Below, one piece after another: positions 12,841 through 23,099 of a stretch of 64,000 nucleotides of DNA; positions within the stretch are counted from its first letter, which is position 1, and each line of letters opens with the position of its first letter. The notes beneath the pieces were generated by a model that made no database searches, had not been told where the DNA came from, and was given only the letters and a program-made list of their open reading frames with translations. Made by a program: the position numbers and the translations under genes. The stretch is from Epiperipatus broadwayi (lineage: Eukaryota > Onychophora > Udeonychophora > Euonychophora > Peripatidae), in the NCBI GenBank assembly GCA_028023455.1, contig JAQFVV010006256.1, positions 2,046,001 through 2,110,000 of the forward strand, read 5' to 3'.

Positions 12841-13440
12841 TCTGAAAACAACTAATGGATAATAAAAGAGCGCTAGCCTAAGGCATCTGTGAACAGTAAT
12901 AGCTCTGAAAAGTCGGAAGGGGTGGGATCTTTGTTGTAAAGTAGTACAGTGAACTCCGTGCATGTTAAATTGTATTCATCATGATAGAGGGCTAGAACAT
13001 CAGGAATCTGGCTACGGTTCCATGAAGTCCCTAGAAATCTTCAATAGTGCTGCTGAATCTTTTCGGACCGATCAGACTGCTAACATCATGAAAGCTACTA
13101 AAAATGCTGTTCCAATAATCAACCAAATGGTGCCTACATTTCACCGACTTGGATGTGTAACTTAAGAACCTAGCACGGAAGGGTAATATATTTCTCATGA
13201 ACTCTAAACTCTCTGGCCAGTTCGAACTTTATTTTACACTCCTTTTTAAAAGCTCTTTATTCTCTAATGTAAAAATCTTTCTAACACCTTTTATTTACGC
13301 TATTGTAAATCTATATCTTAATTCTTTAATCTCTAGTCTTTAAACTTTTCTCTTCTTACTTGGCGGTTCAGTTAATATATATATATATATTTGTGTGCTT
13401 TATTAATGTTCGTTTATTTAAAATTATATGCCAATAATCT
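12841..13440. other. Complex CpG-bearing patch with unassigned frame
   Basis: About 12860-13170 stands out from the AT-rich surroundings by base composition. A 67-codon plus-strand frame (12962-13165) with a balanced amino-acid mix ends in a stop. It includes the segment FNSAAESFRTDQTANIMKA. I do not recognise the protein family, and no clear donor or acceptor sites frame it. It could be a relic exon, a mobile-element fragment or chance. A short (TA)n tract lies at about 13376-13391. Confidence 0.3.
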
Positions 13441-13443
13441 CTA

Positions 13444-13554
13444 GACTCGATGAGCTCCTTTGTTCTATTTGCCTCATGCAAATAATATATTAATTTTAAA
13501 TAGTAATTCTCGCCCATTAGAACTAAATTTATAAGTTCTATCAATCATCGAGTC
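13444..13554. repeat. Short inverted repeat GACTCGATGA
   Basis: A perfect 10-bp inverted pair, GACTCGATGA at 13444-13453 and TCATCGAGTC at 13545-13554, spans 111 bp. The interior is AT-rich. It could be a tiny non-autonomous element or chance. The ends show no clear target duplication. Confidence 0.35.
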
Positions 13555-13799
13555 GAAAGAAATATTACATGTTTACTATTTTTATAATTGGCTAATAATC
13601 AATTATTAGCTCCGTTTTTACCTATGTCCCCAGCTCCTATCTAATACACAAAGGTTTATATATTCACAAAATGTTAAAATATTATTTTCTCATTCCACTA
13701 ATATTTATTAACTCAAATATAATGTTAAATGTTTTATTGCAAAAGGGCCGATAAAGGGTTAAATAGATTCTAATTCAACTTTTGTTATTTGTATTAAGA

Positions 13800-13925
13800 T
13801 TCAGTAAGAGCACGATGATTAGGGCATAATTAATATAACTTACAAATACTTTCAAATAGTTTGTTAAAAGCTCGTTTGACTTTAATTAATTGATCAAGTT
13901 ATCACGTCGAGCATTCTATATGGGT
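13800..13925 (+). repeat. Diverged repeat, inverted copy at 14155-14310
   Basis: Landmarks TTCAGTAAGAGCACGAT, TTAGGGCATAA, GTTTGACTTTAATT and CGAGCATTC occur in the same order on the minus strand at 14155-14310. The copies are diverged and this one has no open frame. Confidence 0.55.
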
Positions 13926-14125
13926 TTTAGTTTTCAATGATAACTATCAATTCATCATCATCGAACGTTGCTGATGTAGGGCAATGTTCCGCTCCGTTAG
14001 GCTGGTCGGTGATCATATTTCTCTTATTTAAAATTATCAAGAAGAAAGTACTTCTCCTCCCTTCATAGTAGTCAAAGGGCGTAAGACTTGTTAAATGCAA
14101 GCCACCATAGGACTTCGATCATCGA

Positions 14126-14329
14126 CTAGCAATCGTCTTTCAAGTGGAATTTCCGGAAAAGCCTGCTCGAATGCTCGTAATTCATGATGAATTGATTTAA
14201 ATTAAAGTCAAACAAATTCTCAAATATATTATTAATTAAATCTGTTTTCACATCAAGATTAAAGTTATGCCCTAAAATACGTATCTTGCTCTTCGTGAAT
14301 AGATTTTCGAATGTGAAAATAAATATCAC
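14126..14329 (-). repeat. Second copy of the 13.8-kb repeat, with 67-codon frame
   Basis: The inverted partner of 13800-13925. Here the strand is open for 67 codons, including KSKIRILGHNF and NYEHSSRLFRKFH. Landmarks shared with the other, closed copy show that the sequence is a dispersed repeat. The frame may preserve part of an element's protein. I cannot name the family, and the frame may be fortuitous. Confidence 0.45.
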
Positions 14330-15239
14330 ATTCCATCGTAATCAAATTAGAGCAATCATTTCCTTCGTTAATGAATACCTTTATCAGCCTTTATATTTCT
14401 TGTTGGGGGCATAGGCAGAGACTTTCAATTTACGTAATACTTGTTGGCATATGATAAGGACCGCCTCTCTTATTATAATTGTAAGATATCTTAAAGATTA
14501 GAGGTAATTAATGCATTCTTTATCTTATGAAACCAAACAAATTATTTTTATTAAATATTTTCTAACATACTTGGTTTTCTTAGTTCATTATTCTTTTTAT
14601 AATTATTTAAATGTTAATACCTGCTGTCTGTGTTGGCAACCCGAACATACATATGATTCAATTTATAAAATTATTCAAAGTATATAAATTCTTAGATATT
14701 AGTGTTACTCAGGAGTCTCTAGTCCTCACCAACCATTGAGCTAGTTCTTGGCGCATAGCACTGTGCCGTCGATTTCTGCTATCTGAGCTGTTGAGTTGGG
14801 TTTGAATTCAGTTTTGGTTCAGCTGAGTTTGAATCCGATTTGACTTGCGGTGGTGGTGGGTTTCGACTGGTACAGTATGTTGGAACAATTGCTTTAATTA
14901 TTTATTTTACTAATATGTTCCAACATTTGATTCATTTGTTTAATAAGTTTGCTTTTCTCTATTTGAATTTTTCAGAGAAAAGCAAAATACATAAAGGGAT
15001 ATATCATAAAAATTATACAAAAAAGGAAAATAAAAAAAATACATGAGTTTATTATATGTGTACAATATTTAAATTGGTGTGTGTGGGTATTCTACTGCTC
15101 AGACCAAACTTCCATTACTATATAGCACATTAATATATTCATTGTGCTTACTATATACTAATTTATATATGCAAATTTACATGTTTATCTGCTGCAATTT
15201 TCTTTACAGCAGACTTTGTGCAAGACTATTTGATAATGC
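14330..15239. other. Unassigned sequence with 10-bp hairpin
   Basis: Mixed sequence containing a GC-richer patch (about 14700-14880) and a perfect inverted pair, TGTTGGAACA at 14878-14887 and TGTTCCAACA at 14916-14925. On the minus strand this region lies downstream of gypsy-1 integrase, so part of it may be that element's 3' LTR. A purine tract (GGAAAGGGGAG) followed by TATTGTGCC lies at about 15245-15265 on that strand. No second LTR was found to prove it. Confidence 0.35.
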
Positions 15240-15365
15240 CTGGCACAATACTCCCCTTTCCAATGAGACTTTTAAATGGGTATGACCATTTAAAGATTTT
15301 ATTATGAACTTTAAGATTTTATTATGAACTATACATGTGAGATGATTTTTAAAGCATCCTTGATG

Positions 15366-16590
15366 CTATGGTATGGGTTTTAGTGCCTGAGCATTGTATG
15401 TGCCCTTTATTCCCTGTTCTGTTTTATTCCAGAAAGCATTATCTCCACTGCACTCCACAATTTCAAAAGGGCCTTCATAAAGGTTAAAAAAATTTTTACA
15501 CTGGAATTTTTCTGGAATGCTCACATGAGGCATTCTGACCATCACTTTATCCCCTACCTTGAACTGGTAGTTTTGCATGCTGTGTTTCCTTTTCTTTCTT
15601 CTGAGACTCATCTTATGCATCTGGGCTTGAGCCTTTTTTTATCTAATTCCATGTCAATTGTTTTGTCTCTGCTCCCTGGGAAATTTGACTTGAAGTGTTT
15701 TGGTACAAGTTTTTCAAAATGTAGCTGTATCAGAGGGAATCCAGTGGATTCATGTACAGACCATTTTATATAATTTAGTATCTGAGGTAGCTGTTTTACC
15801 CATCCCTTATGACTTGTTGGTAAGTATGTACAAAACACTCTTCCCAACTCTTGCATAACTCTTTCACAGGGATTACTTTGGGGGTTACGGATCGACGTAA
15901 GTACATGTTTAACTTCTCGTTTAGTAACCCATTTGTTCCATTCTTCTGATACAAAAGGGTTCCATGGTCTGTCAAAATCATTTCTGGTTTCCCATCTGTG
16001 TTAAAATATAAGGAATCTAGAACTTTTATAGTTTCCTGTGTTGTAGTTCTTGCTAAAGATTAGGCTGCCACAAATTTGGAGAAAAGGTCATATACAATGA
16101 GTAAATATCTTTTTCTATTGAAGGGTGGCAGAGGACCATAAAAATCCATGTCCATTATTTCCTTCAAGTTGTTAGGGAAGATTGATTTCATTGGAGTTGT
16201 GTATGCTCTATTCAGTGGTTTTGCATGCTGGCATATTTCACATTTGTTCAAAATTTTTATTATGTCTCAGTATATCCCAGGCCAATAGAACCAGTGCTTG
16301 AGGCAATATTCAGTTTTTGGGGTTCCATAATGTCCTTATAATCGGTGAATGTAATCAGTGAGAAGGCTCCAAATGGCTGGTGGTACCATCACTCTCCATT
16401 CATCGATGCCTTCTTGAATTTGTTAGTATAAAACCCCTTTTCTATCTTGTATCAGCATTTCTTACCTAGGTTACTGTCATCCTTATGAGGAGATTGTGTA
16501 TACAGTGTTATGATCCGGTTTAAGTCCTTATCTTCATGCTGTCTCTTTGACATTTGTTTTAGATGTTCTTCTATGTCTTTGTCCTTACCT
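15366..16590 (-). pseudogene. Gypsy-1 integrase (pseudogene, DDE triad retained)
   Basis: Integrase inserts element DNA into the host chromosome. The zinc-binding region shows GHYGTPKTEYC and NKCEICQHAKP. The catalytic core shows MDFYGPLPPFNRKRYLL (first D), ILTDHG (second D) and NPQSNPCERVMQELGR (E), spread over more than one frame by indels. The C-terminal part has QFKVGDKVMVRMP and LYEGPFEIV, the beta-barrel-like tail seen in this group, ending at 15366. Stops and frameshifts make it non-functional, but the triad is intact, unlike in gypsy-2. Confidence 0.85.
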
Positions 16591-17190
16591 GATATGCTCA
16601 TCATGTATGCATAGTCTATCCTCAGGTGTTGTTGTTGAGTTTGCAAACTCAATGGGATGACGACTGAAGATGTCAGCCACCTCATTCTCAGCTCCTTTGC
16701 AATATTTTGCCATATAATTAAACTCTTGGAGAAACAAACTCCAGTGAACTAGTTGGCTATTAGTGAGATAGCTGTGATTTAGAAATTGAAGACTCTTGTG
16801 GTCCGTAATTACTATCACTTTGGAGCCTAGTAGCATAGGGCAAAATTTCTCAAATGCTCATATGATTGCAAGAGCTTCTTTTTCTGTAACTGTGTAATTA
16901 CATTCAGGTAGTTTCAACAACCTGCCTATGAAGTACAGGACCCCTATCTGACCATCTTGCCAAACTTGGGATAGGGTAATGCCCAATTCATATGCACTGC
17001 TATCAGTTTGGAGTATAAAGGGTTTGTCGAAGTCTGGGTATGCCAGCACTACTTGTTTTATAAAACTTTTCTTAATCTCAGTGAATGCTTCCTCTTGTTC
17101 AATAGTCCAATTTCAATGGGTATCTTTCCTGAGTAATCTTAGTAAAGGTTCCATTCAGTCAGCAAATTTTTCACAGAATCTGTTGTAAAA
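16590..17190 (-). pseudogene. Gypsy-1 RNase H (pseudogene)
   Basis: RNase H degrades the RNA of the RNA:DNA hybrid. Two frames (about 17049-16858 and 16836-16585) carry LQTDSSAYELGITLSQ, NYTVTEKEALAI, VITDHKSLQFLN, WSLFLQEFNY and GAENEVADIFSRHP. The acidic residues of the family (D of LQTD, E of EKEA, D of ITDH, D of VAD) are all present. A short gap and frame change separate the halves. It lies directly after RT and before integrase, as in other Ty3/gypsy elements. Confidence 0.8.
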
Positions 17191-17339
17191 GTTGCATAGT
17201 CCTAAAAAGGACCAAATGTGCTTTCATGTTTTAGGTACAGGGAAGTTGTTTATTGCATTAATTTTATCAGGGTGGGGTTTGATTCCTGTTCGTCCTACCA
17301 AATGACCCAAAAATTCTATCTCCTCAGAGATCAATATAC

Positions 17340-18010
17340 TCTTTTTCAGATTGATTTTGATTCCTTTAGCTTCACATTCTGCAAAAAAATATTTGTAAGT
17401 GTTGGAAGTGTTCTTCCAGTGATGTGGATGCTACCATGATGTCATCCACATATATTGTTAAAATTTTCTTAATTTCCTGAGAAATAACGTTGTCCAGACA
17501 TTGTAATAAACCTGCACTGCTATTAACTAAGCCAAAAGGCATTCGATTAAATTGGTACGTGTGGCCTTCATATCTAAAAGCTGTGTATTTGCGATCTCTG
17601 TGATGTAATTCTATCTGCCAGTAACTAGCAGTTAAGTCTCAAATGTGGAAAATATTATTTTGTCTCTAAATTTCATGAGTAACTCTTGCATATGAGGTGG
17701 AATAGTACAACCTGGTATGGTCACCCTGTTAAGTTGGCATGCATCAAGACATAACTACATGGATCCATTTTTCTTTCTGACCACCACAAGGGGGTTGCAG
17801 TATGGGGAAAAGCATTTATCAATGATGCCCCATTTCAACATTTGTTCCAGCTGTTTTTCCACCTCCTCCTTAAATTTGTGTGGTATGGGGTAGGATCATG
17901 CTTGGAACGGTTCTCCTGGTTTCAATCTGATTCTTTGTTTGTATCCTTTAATGAGCCCAGGACTATCAAAAAATATTTTTTTTATAAGTATAAAGCATAG
18001 ATTTGAGTTT
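17340..18010 (-). pseudogene. Gypsy-1 reverse transcriptase (pseudogene)
   Basis: Reverse transcriptase copies element RNA into DNA. Visible in sense order are SPGLIKGYKQRIRL, then the HKFKEEVEKQLEQMLKWGII fingers segment, CNPLVVVRKKNGS, LCLDACQLN, motif A with DLTASYWQI, motif B with RMPFGLVNSSAG, and motif C YVDDIMVAS. The catalytic aspartates of motifs A and C are present. Stops occur after QA, after GSM, before DLTAS and later. The family consensus has Arg in the D-x-R-x-LN position. Here it is Cys (TGC), which fits CGC to TGC. The product would be non-functional. Confidence 0.85.
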
Positions 18011-18109
18011 TTCTGTCTCAGTGTCAGAAGTCAGTTTTGCTCCATTTGCCTTTTCTTCCACCAGATCCATGTCCAATTGGGTCATACAACATGCCTCAGT
18101 ATTCCATGA

Positions 18110-18330
18110 AAGTCTTCATGGGAATTGCCAACAGGAACCAGGAGCTCTTCTACTGTAAGCAATTGAACTGAACAATTTTAAAATCTGAAATAATAAAGAA
18201 CTTTAAAGATTTGATCAGTTAATCTAAATTTTAAAAAATAACTTTTCTCTGACTTATGTTTCAAATTAATTATAAATGTTTAATTTTTACATATTTGTTT
18301 GCTAAAAAAATCATTTCCATTTTTTTTTAT
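18110..18330 (-). repeat. Repeat block A, second copy (inverted)
   Basis: Reverse-complement match to 10735-10966. It sits directly upstream of gypsy-1 RT in the sense direction and carries the short conserved piece VEELLVPVGNSHEDFH. It abuts block B at an A/T-rich junction. Confidence 0.75.
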
Positions 18331-18507
18331 TAAAAAAAAAATATTTTTAAAGTTTTGCATCTGTGCGAATATATATATATACATATATATATATGTTTAA
18401 CAACTCTTTAATTTTAGCTTTTAATAAATTTCTTTTTATTTGCGAACTTAAAAGTTTTTATTTTAAAATAATGTAACGGCATATTTATATATCGTTACAA
18501 TATATAT
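18331..18507 (+). repeat. Repeat block B, second copy (direct)
   Basis: Direct match to 11378-11541, with a longer internal (TA)n. It ends at TTACA immediately before the (TA)n tract into which gypsy-2 is inserted. Confidence 0.8.
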
Positions 18508-18516
18508 ATATATATA
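18499..18516 (+). repeat. (TA)n tract flanking gypsy-2 5' LTR
   Basis: A short TA run directly abuts the 5' LTR, and another (28411-28420) abuts the 3' LTR. Insertion into a TA microsatellite explains both and hides the exact 4-6 bp target duplication. Confidence 0.7.
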
Positions 18517-20297
18517 TATTGTGATGATCACACATACTGCGATCACACATATAGATATTTAACATTTAAATAATATTAAATATTGTGTTTTGGAATACTA
18601 GCAAAAGAATTTAAAATTATGAAGAAAGAAATGTTTTAATTAATAAAAGATAGGGAAATAGAATCAAAAAGATTCTTATCTTTTACCCTCCAAAGTCAAG
18701 ATTTTGAGAAATAAAAAATAATTAAAGTTAGAAATATTGAAATTGTATATTAGTAAAATTAATAGTGATAAAGAAATATAAATGAAAAACGAACTAAAAT
18801 ATAATTTATAAGAAAAGTTAAAGGTTGAAGGGTTTAAATCAGAGTAAAATAGAAATTTAAAACATGACCAAAAGATAAGGATCTGGGTCATAAAAGTACA
18901 CATTTGACAATGAAACAAAATGCATGTATGGAGTATGTATGAAGTATGATAAAGCAATTAATGCTGGTCAAAATAAAAAAACATTTTATTAAAATATCTG
19001 TTTAATTAAAAGAAAAAGAAGAAATAAGAAATAAATGTACATAGTGCTACAAGATTGTGTAAAAGTAAATCTATATAAATGCCAGAAGGTGCATTAAGAA
19101 AAAGAAAGGTGTGAATAAAAGCTAAAAACAAAGGATCGAAATAAAAAGGACTGTGGAATCTTTTAATTAAAAAGTATTAGTAGAGTTAGAGACTTCTTGT
19201 TGAGATGTTGGTGGAAGCACTGCTCTAATAAATAAGCAGATATAATCGGGAGAAATGCAAACCTAAGAATCTTTTAAAGTAAAAAAAAAGAAAAACAAAG
19301 CTGAGAAAAAATCCAGATACATAGTGGAAGGACTCCAACGTAAGAATGAATAATTAAATGAATATATTATGATTTATAACATCGGTGATGCATCGAGAAT
19401 GGAGGGCTAATGGCTGTCACAATCACTGGTTTATTCAGACTCACCATGTTCTAACGGTTCCTGTCTACATATAACAACTGCTGATGTAGCGCCTGCCAGA
19501 GGGTTTGTTTTGCCATGTCATTGATGTTCTAATATGGAGGACTTACCCAAATCCAACCTAAGAGTGACTGGTCCTTGCTAAAAAAGTGGAGGAAGTTCAC
19601 ATGGGGGTCAGCATGACCTCAACTTACATCAGAGACTCAATAAACCTAGGTAAAATATGTATACTATACCATTACATTCATATATGCACATATCTTTAAT
19701 TTAGACAATTGCCAAAATTTTTAATTTGAATGATACAGACATTATTTAACTTTTTTTATATACACAGAGTGATGACTATAAATGTACAATCATTTATAGG
19801 ATCTTTTTTATATTTTAATCGTAGCATTATAGCATATAATTTGTTTATTATGTGTAAATGATTTAAAGTGATTTTTTGTTGTTTAATTTATTGTATTAAA
19901 TATTTCTTATTGATTTAAATCTGTTTCATCTTGTTCTTTGCCACTCCAAACAGTAATATATTTGTAGGGTTTGGGAAATAATTATTACTCATGTTGAGTA
20001 CTGAATTAACACATGAGGCTGGTGGTGCAGTAGTTTGATCCCATTAAAATTTATAAATATCCAAGTGCTGTAACTCTTTAAATTTTACAGCAATCAAGAG
20101 AGAGTTGACGGGAAAGATAACCTGGGGCTATACTGGCATAGTTACAGGTTTGGTCAAGTACAGATATAGACTTGTTTATGTCTGTATGTTCTCTATACTT
20201 GTGGTAGTGGGAGGTGGACGATTTTAAATAATAAGAATTTCATACTATACATAAATAAAGGAAAGTTAAGCTTTCAAGCGTATTGATGCCCATTACA
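18515..20297 (+). repeat. Gypsy-2 5' LTR
   Basis: About 1.78 kb, colinear with 26614-28410. It ends in CATTACA, complementary to the TGTAATG that starts the 3' LTR. The start of this copy is eroded (ATATTGTGATG). Both LTRs share the same antisense chance frame (18676-18957 here), a by-product of LTR duplication rather than a gene. In LTR elements this sequence carries the promoter and polyadenylation signals. I could not pick them out with confidence. Confidence 0.9.
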
Positions 20298-20300
20298 TTT

Positions 20301-20319
20301 TGGGGGCCAGTCCGGGATT
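20301..20319 (+). promoter_or_regulatory. Primer binding site, tRNA-Pro type
   Basis: TGGGGGCCAGTCCGGGATT lies three bases after the LTR end. It matches the complement of the tRNA-Pro 3' end (…AATCCCGGACGAGCCCCCA) at all but two positions. It would prime minus-strand DNA synthesis. The two mismatches (CA for TC in the middle) may be mutations. Confidence 0.8.
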
Positions 20320-21388
20320 TCTATTGCTGTGCAATTAGTGATCACATGTTGAATAAATTTTATAAAATAACATAATTTTATAAAATAATGTAAATATTTT
20401 CTAAAATAAAACAAAAAAATATATGTGTTTTCAAAATATATAAAATTAGCATCGTAAGTCGGAGTGGTGAAAAGCGAAGATGAAGGGGATAAATTTTTCA
20501 CTTTATAATACTTTATATATGTGTTTCGACATCAAATGTGTACAAAAAATAGAAAGAGGGGGAATTTTTTTTTTAACATTAAGAAAGTTTTGAAATTCAT
20601 AGTGACATATATAATCTAAGACTAGAACTATTCAAATATAATAGTAACGAACAAAGAATGGATTGTCTCAATCTAATTGCTGTAATGAAATATAAATTGT
20701 TTCAGTCAAAAAAAAAAGGGAGAATAAAACAGTTTCAATAAGGTTTTAATTATAAATGATAAATAATAAAACAGTCGCAGATCTAAGTTAAGTGAAGAAA
20801 TTTATATGTGGGACTCTAGAATAGTCATGTTTATAAGCAAAGTTGAAAAAATATATTTGTGTGATTTAATAATAGCATATCTCAGTTAAGCTGAAAATAA
20901 ATATTTGTAGGATTTTATAGCTGTTATAATAAAGCGATAAGTAAAGTACAAATGGAAGGTATAATGTAGGATATTAAAAAGTGAAAAAAAATGTGTGGGT
21001 GAATTTGCGATAACCTTAATGAAGTTAAACAATAGATGAATACACTTAATACTATCCTTTATCAGGAACTCAAATTTAGTTGAAATTATAGTTAAAGGTG
21101 AAATACATAAGAGCATTATTTATTAAAGTATACTGAGTAATAGTTGCATAAGTAGGGGAATAATAGGACAGTCATCAAAGTGGGACAGGCAGTCAAATGA
21201 ATCTAAGGCAGGAAGACAAGATGGTGAACCAGAGTATTTGGTTTTGGGTTGGCTAGCAGTCTAAATGTTAACAAACAGATAATAAAGAACTAAATAGCTA
21301 ATCAAATTAAAAAGCAAAGAGTCACTAGAAAGTTGTATAAATACATCCAGAAGAGTTCAGTAAAATAATAACAAACACAGATCAAGGA
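20320..21388 (+). other. Gypsy-2 leader region
   Basis: About 1 kb between PBS and gag, AT-rich and without a recognisable reading frame. The short frames seen (for example 20274-20501 minus) are chance. A packaging signal would be expected here, but none can be identified by eye. Confidence 0.5.
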
Positions 21389-22560
21389 TTGAATAAATTG
21401 ATATCTATGCATACAAGGTCCCAAGCTAAAATGGATCTTCAAAAAAAGGAAGTAAGAGAAGTGGATGAAGATAAAGAGAGGGAAGTGAAGGATGAAATAA
21501 ACTATAGGAATATAATGAATATGATAATGCAAATGAGGGTTGAGCAACAGCAATTCATGAAAGAATACCTGGACAGAGAAGAGAGAAGTATTGGAGGAAC
21601 GGAGGGTAAAGATAGAAATGGACAACCAGAAAAGAATTCCTGAAGCCATAGAAGAAATTATAGATGACTTCATCCAGCAATCAGAGGCAAAGGACACAGG
21701 AAATAGATGTGACAGGGAAATTAAATGGGATGAACAAAAGGTCATGGAGCCATATGCATATGACAAATTAGATAGGGTCAAGAGTATAGATGGAGAGTCA
21801 GCAGAGTTTGATCTGAGGGTAGACATAGGGTTGCCAAAAAGAGGAATAAGAAAGTTAGATAAAGAAGAGGAAGTGAAAGTGATAACAGTAGAAGATCATA
21901 GGATGATGACAAGCATGCGGGAGAATATAAGTCAGATAGTGAAGGCAGCAGAAAGGTTAGACACAAAATTTGAAGAGGATAAGTAGGTCAGCCAATAACA
22001 GCTCCAATACCAAAGCAAAGGGCATAGGACCAAGGACCACTGGGGAATGTACAGATATGGGCTATGGGAATCGCATGGATTATCCTATAGGCTTTCCACC
22101 AATTTCTAAATATACATGTTTTTACTGGAGATCCTGGAGAAAGACCTATGGAGCACTTGGGAAGCCTGGAATGGTATTTCAAGTTTAGTAGAATGAATGA
22201 TGAGGCCTAGATAGCGGTTGCCTGCAGTCACTTGCAGGGCAAATCACAAGTCTGGTGGAACTCCCTGCTCCAGAAGCCCACAACATTTGCAGGATACCAT
22301 AAAGCATTGAGGACCAGTTATTAAGTGAGGAAATCCAAGAAGACATGCTGCGTCAGATAGCACAGAAGAAATAGAGACCAGAGGAATCACTAACAACTTT
22401 CTTTCATTATCAGGTGGCATAGTTGAGGACAGTGAGACCATACCCACTATCTGAGCAGCAGATTATGAAAATAGTCAGATGGGGTTTACCTGAAGATATG
22501 GTGCAAAGGGTGGTATGTAAAGAGCAGTGGAACAGATGGCAGAAACGTTGACCACCTTGG
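21389..22560 (+). pseudogene. Gypsy-2 gag (pseudogene)
   Basis: Gag forms the element's intracellular particle. The N-terminal part (two overlapping frames, 21389-21643 and 21591-21986) is highly charged, rich in Glu, Lys and Arg, and probably coiled-coil. The capsid-like part follows in broken frames: SHLQGKSQVWWNSLL near 22230-22270 and TFFHYQ…RPYPLSEQQIMKIVRWGL near 22400-22490 resemble the W-rich and C-terminal capsid segments of Ty3/gypsy Gag. No zinc knuckle is seen. Frameshifts and stops, including TAG within IA and VA contexts, break it. Confidence 0.7.
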
Positions 22561-23036
22561 ACCACAGTAGAGACCAAATAGAGCTTCAGGAGGCCAAAGG
22601 GAGTGGAAAACATCAGCAGGTGCAAGTAGCAAACCTAAATTATAAGGAAGAGAGACAAACATTGGAAATGGCTCTTCAGATATGTCCAAAATTAATGATT
22701 GAGGTGAAAGGACTTTTGATCAATGCACTCTTCGATTTGGGAAGTCGGATCACTATAATGTCTCAGGAAATATTTGGCAGATTAAAAGATAGTTGCTCAG
22801 AACTCAGGATGCTGCCATTAAAATGGGTTCAGGTACTGTTGGAAAATGGAAAAAGGGTAAAGTTAGAGTCCCAGATGGCCTACGTAAGGATAGAGATTGC
22901 AGGAGAAAGGTTTAACCATGTATTGGTGATTTTGGAGGGGTTGATTCATAACATTGTGTTAGGTTCCAATTTCATGCATAATGTGGGATGCATACTGAAT
23001 TACAAACAGGTCTATACTGAGATAAATGGCACATGA
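22527..23036 (+). pseudogene. Gypsy-2 aspartic protease (pseudogene)
   Basis: Retroviral-type aspartic protease that would process the polyprotein. The active-site loop reads ALFDLGSRITIMS where the family has D-(S/T)-G. Leu is TTG, one CpG-to-TpG step from TCG (Ser). The flap/C-terminal hallmark NIVLGSNFMHNVGCILN is present. The open frame covers about 169 codons including upstream linker. The start used here is only the open-frame limit, as in the element it would be part of the polyprotein. Confidence 0.75.
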
Positions 23037-23099
23037 CTGAACTCTGTGGAAAAAAACCCAAGATGATGGAGGAGTTTATCAGGAAGAAATTCTTGCACA

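Larger units (their letters stand above)
15240..18110 (-). mobile_element. Gypsy-1: decayed Ty3/gypsy pol region
   Basis: A minus-strand Ty3/gypsy-type pol with domains in the order RT, RNase H, integrase, broken by stops and frameshifts. It is related to gypsy-2 (18515-28410) along the whole pol but clearly distinct, as the integrase and RNase H segments differ at many residues. No gag, protease or paired LTRs are visible. Upstream of RT the sequence becomes repeat block A at about 18110. The copy retains more catalytic residues than gypsy-2, which makes it useful as the unmutated reference for that element. Confidence 0.85.

Noticed and set aside
18676-18957. Antisense hydrophobic frame in the LTR, repeated at 26787-27089
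   Set aside because: Its conservation in two places reflects LTR duplication. The frame is Phe/Leu/Ile/Tyr-rich as expected from AT-rich DNA.
21302-21826. 174-codon minus-strand frame
   Set aside because: It lies antisense to the purine-rich gag region of gypsy-2, whose complement is naturally poor in stops.
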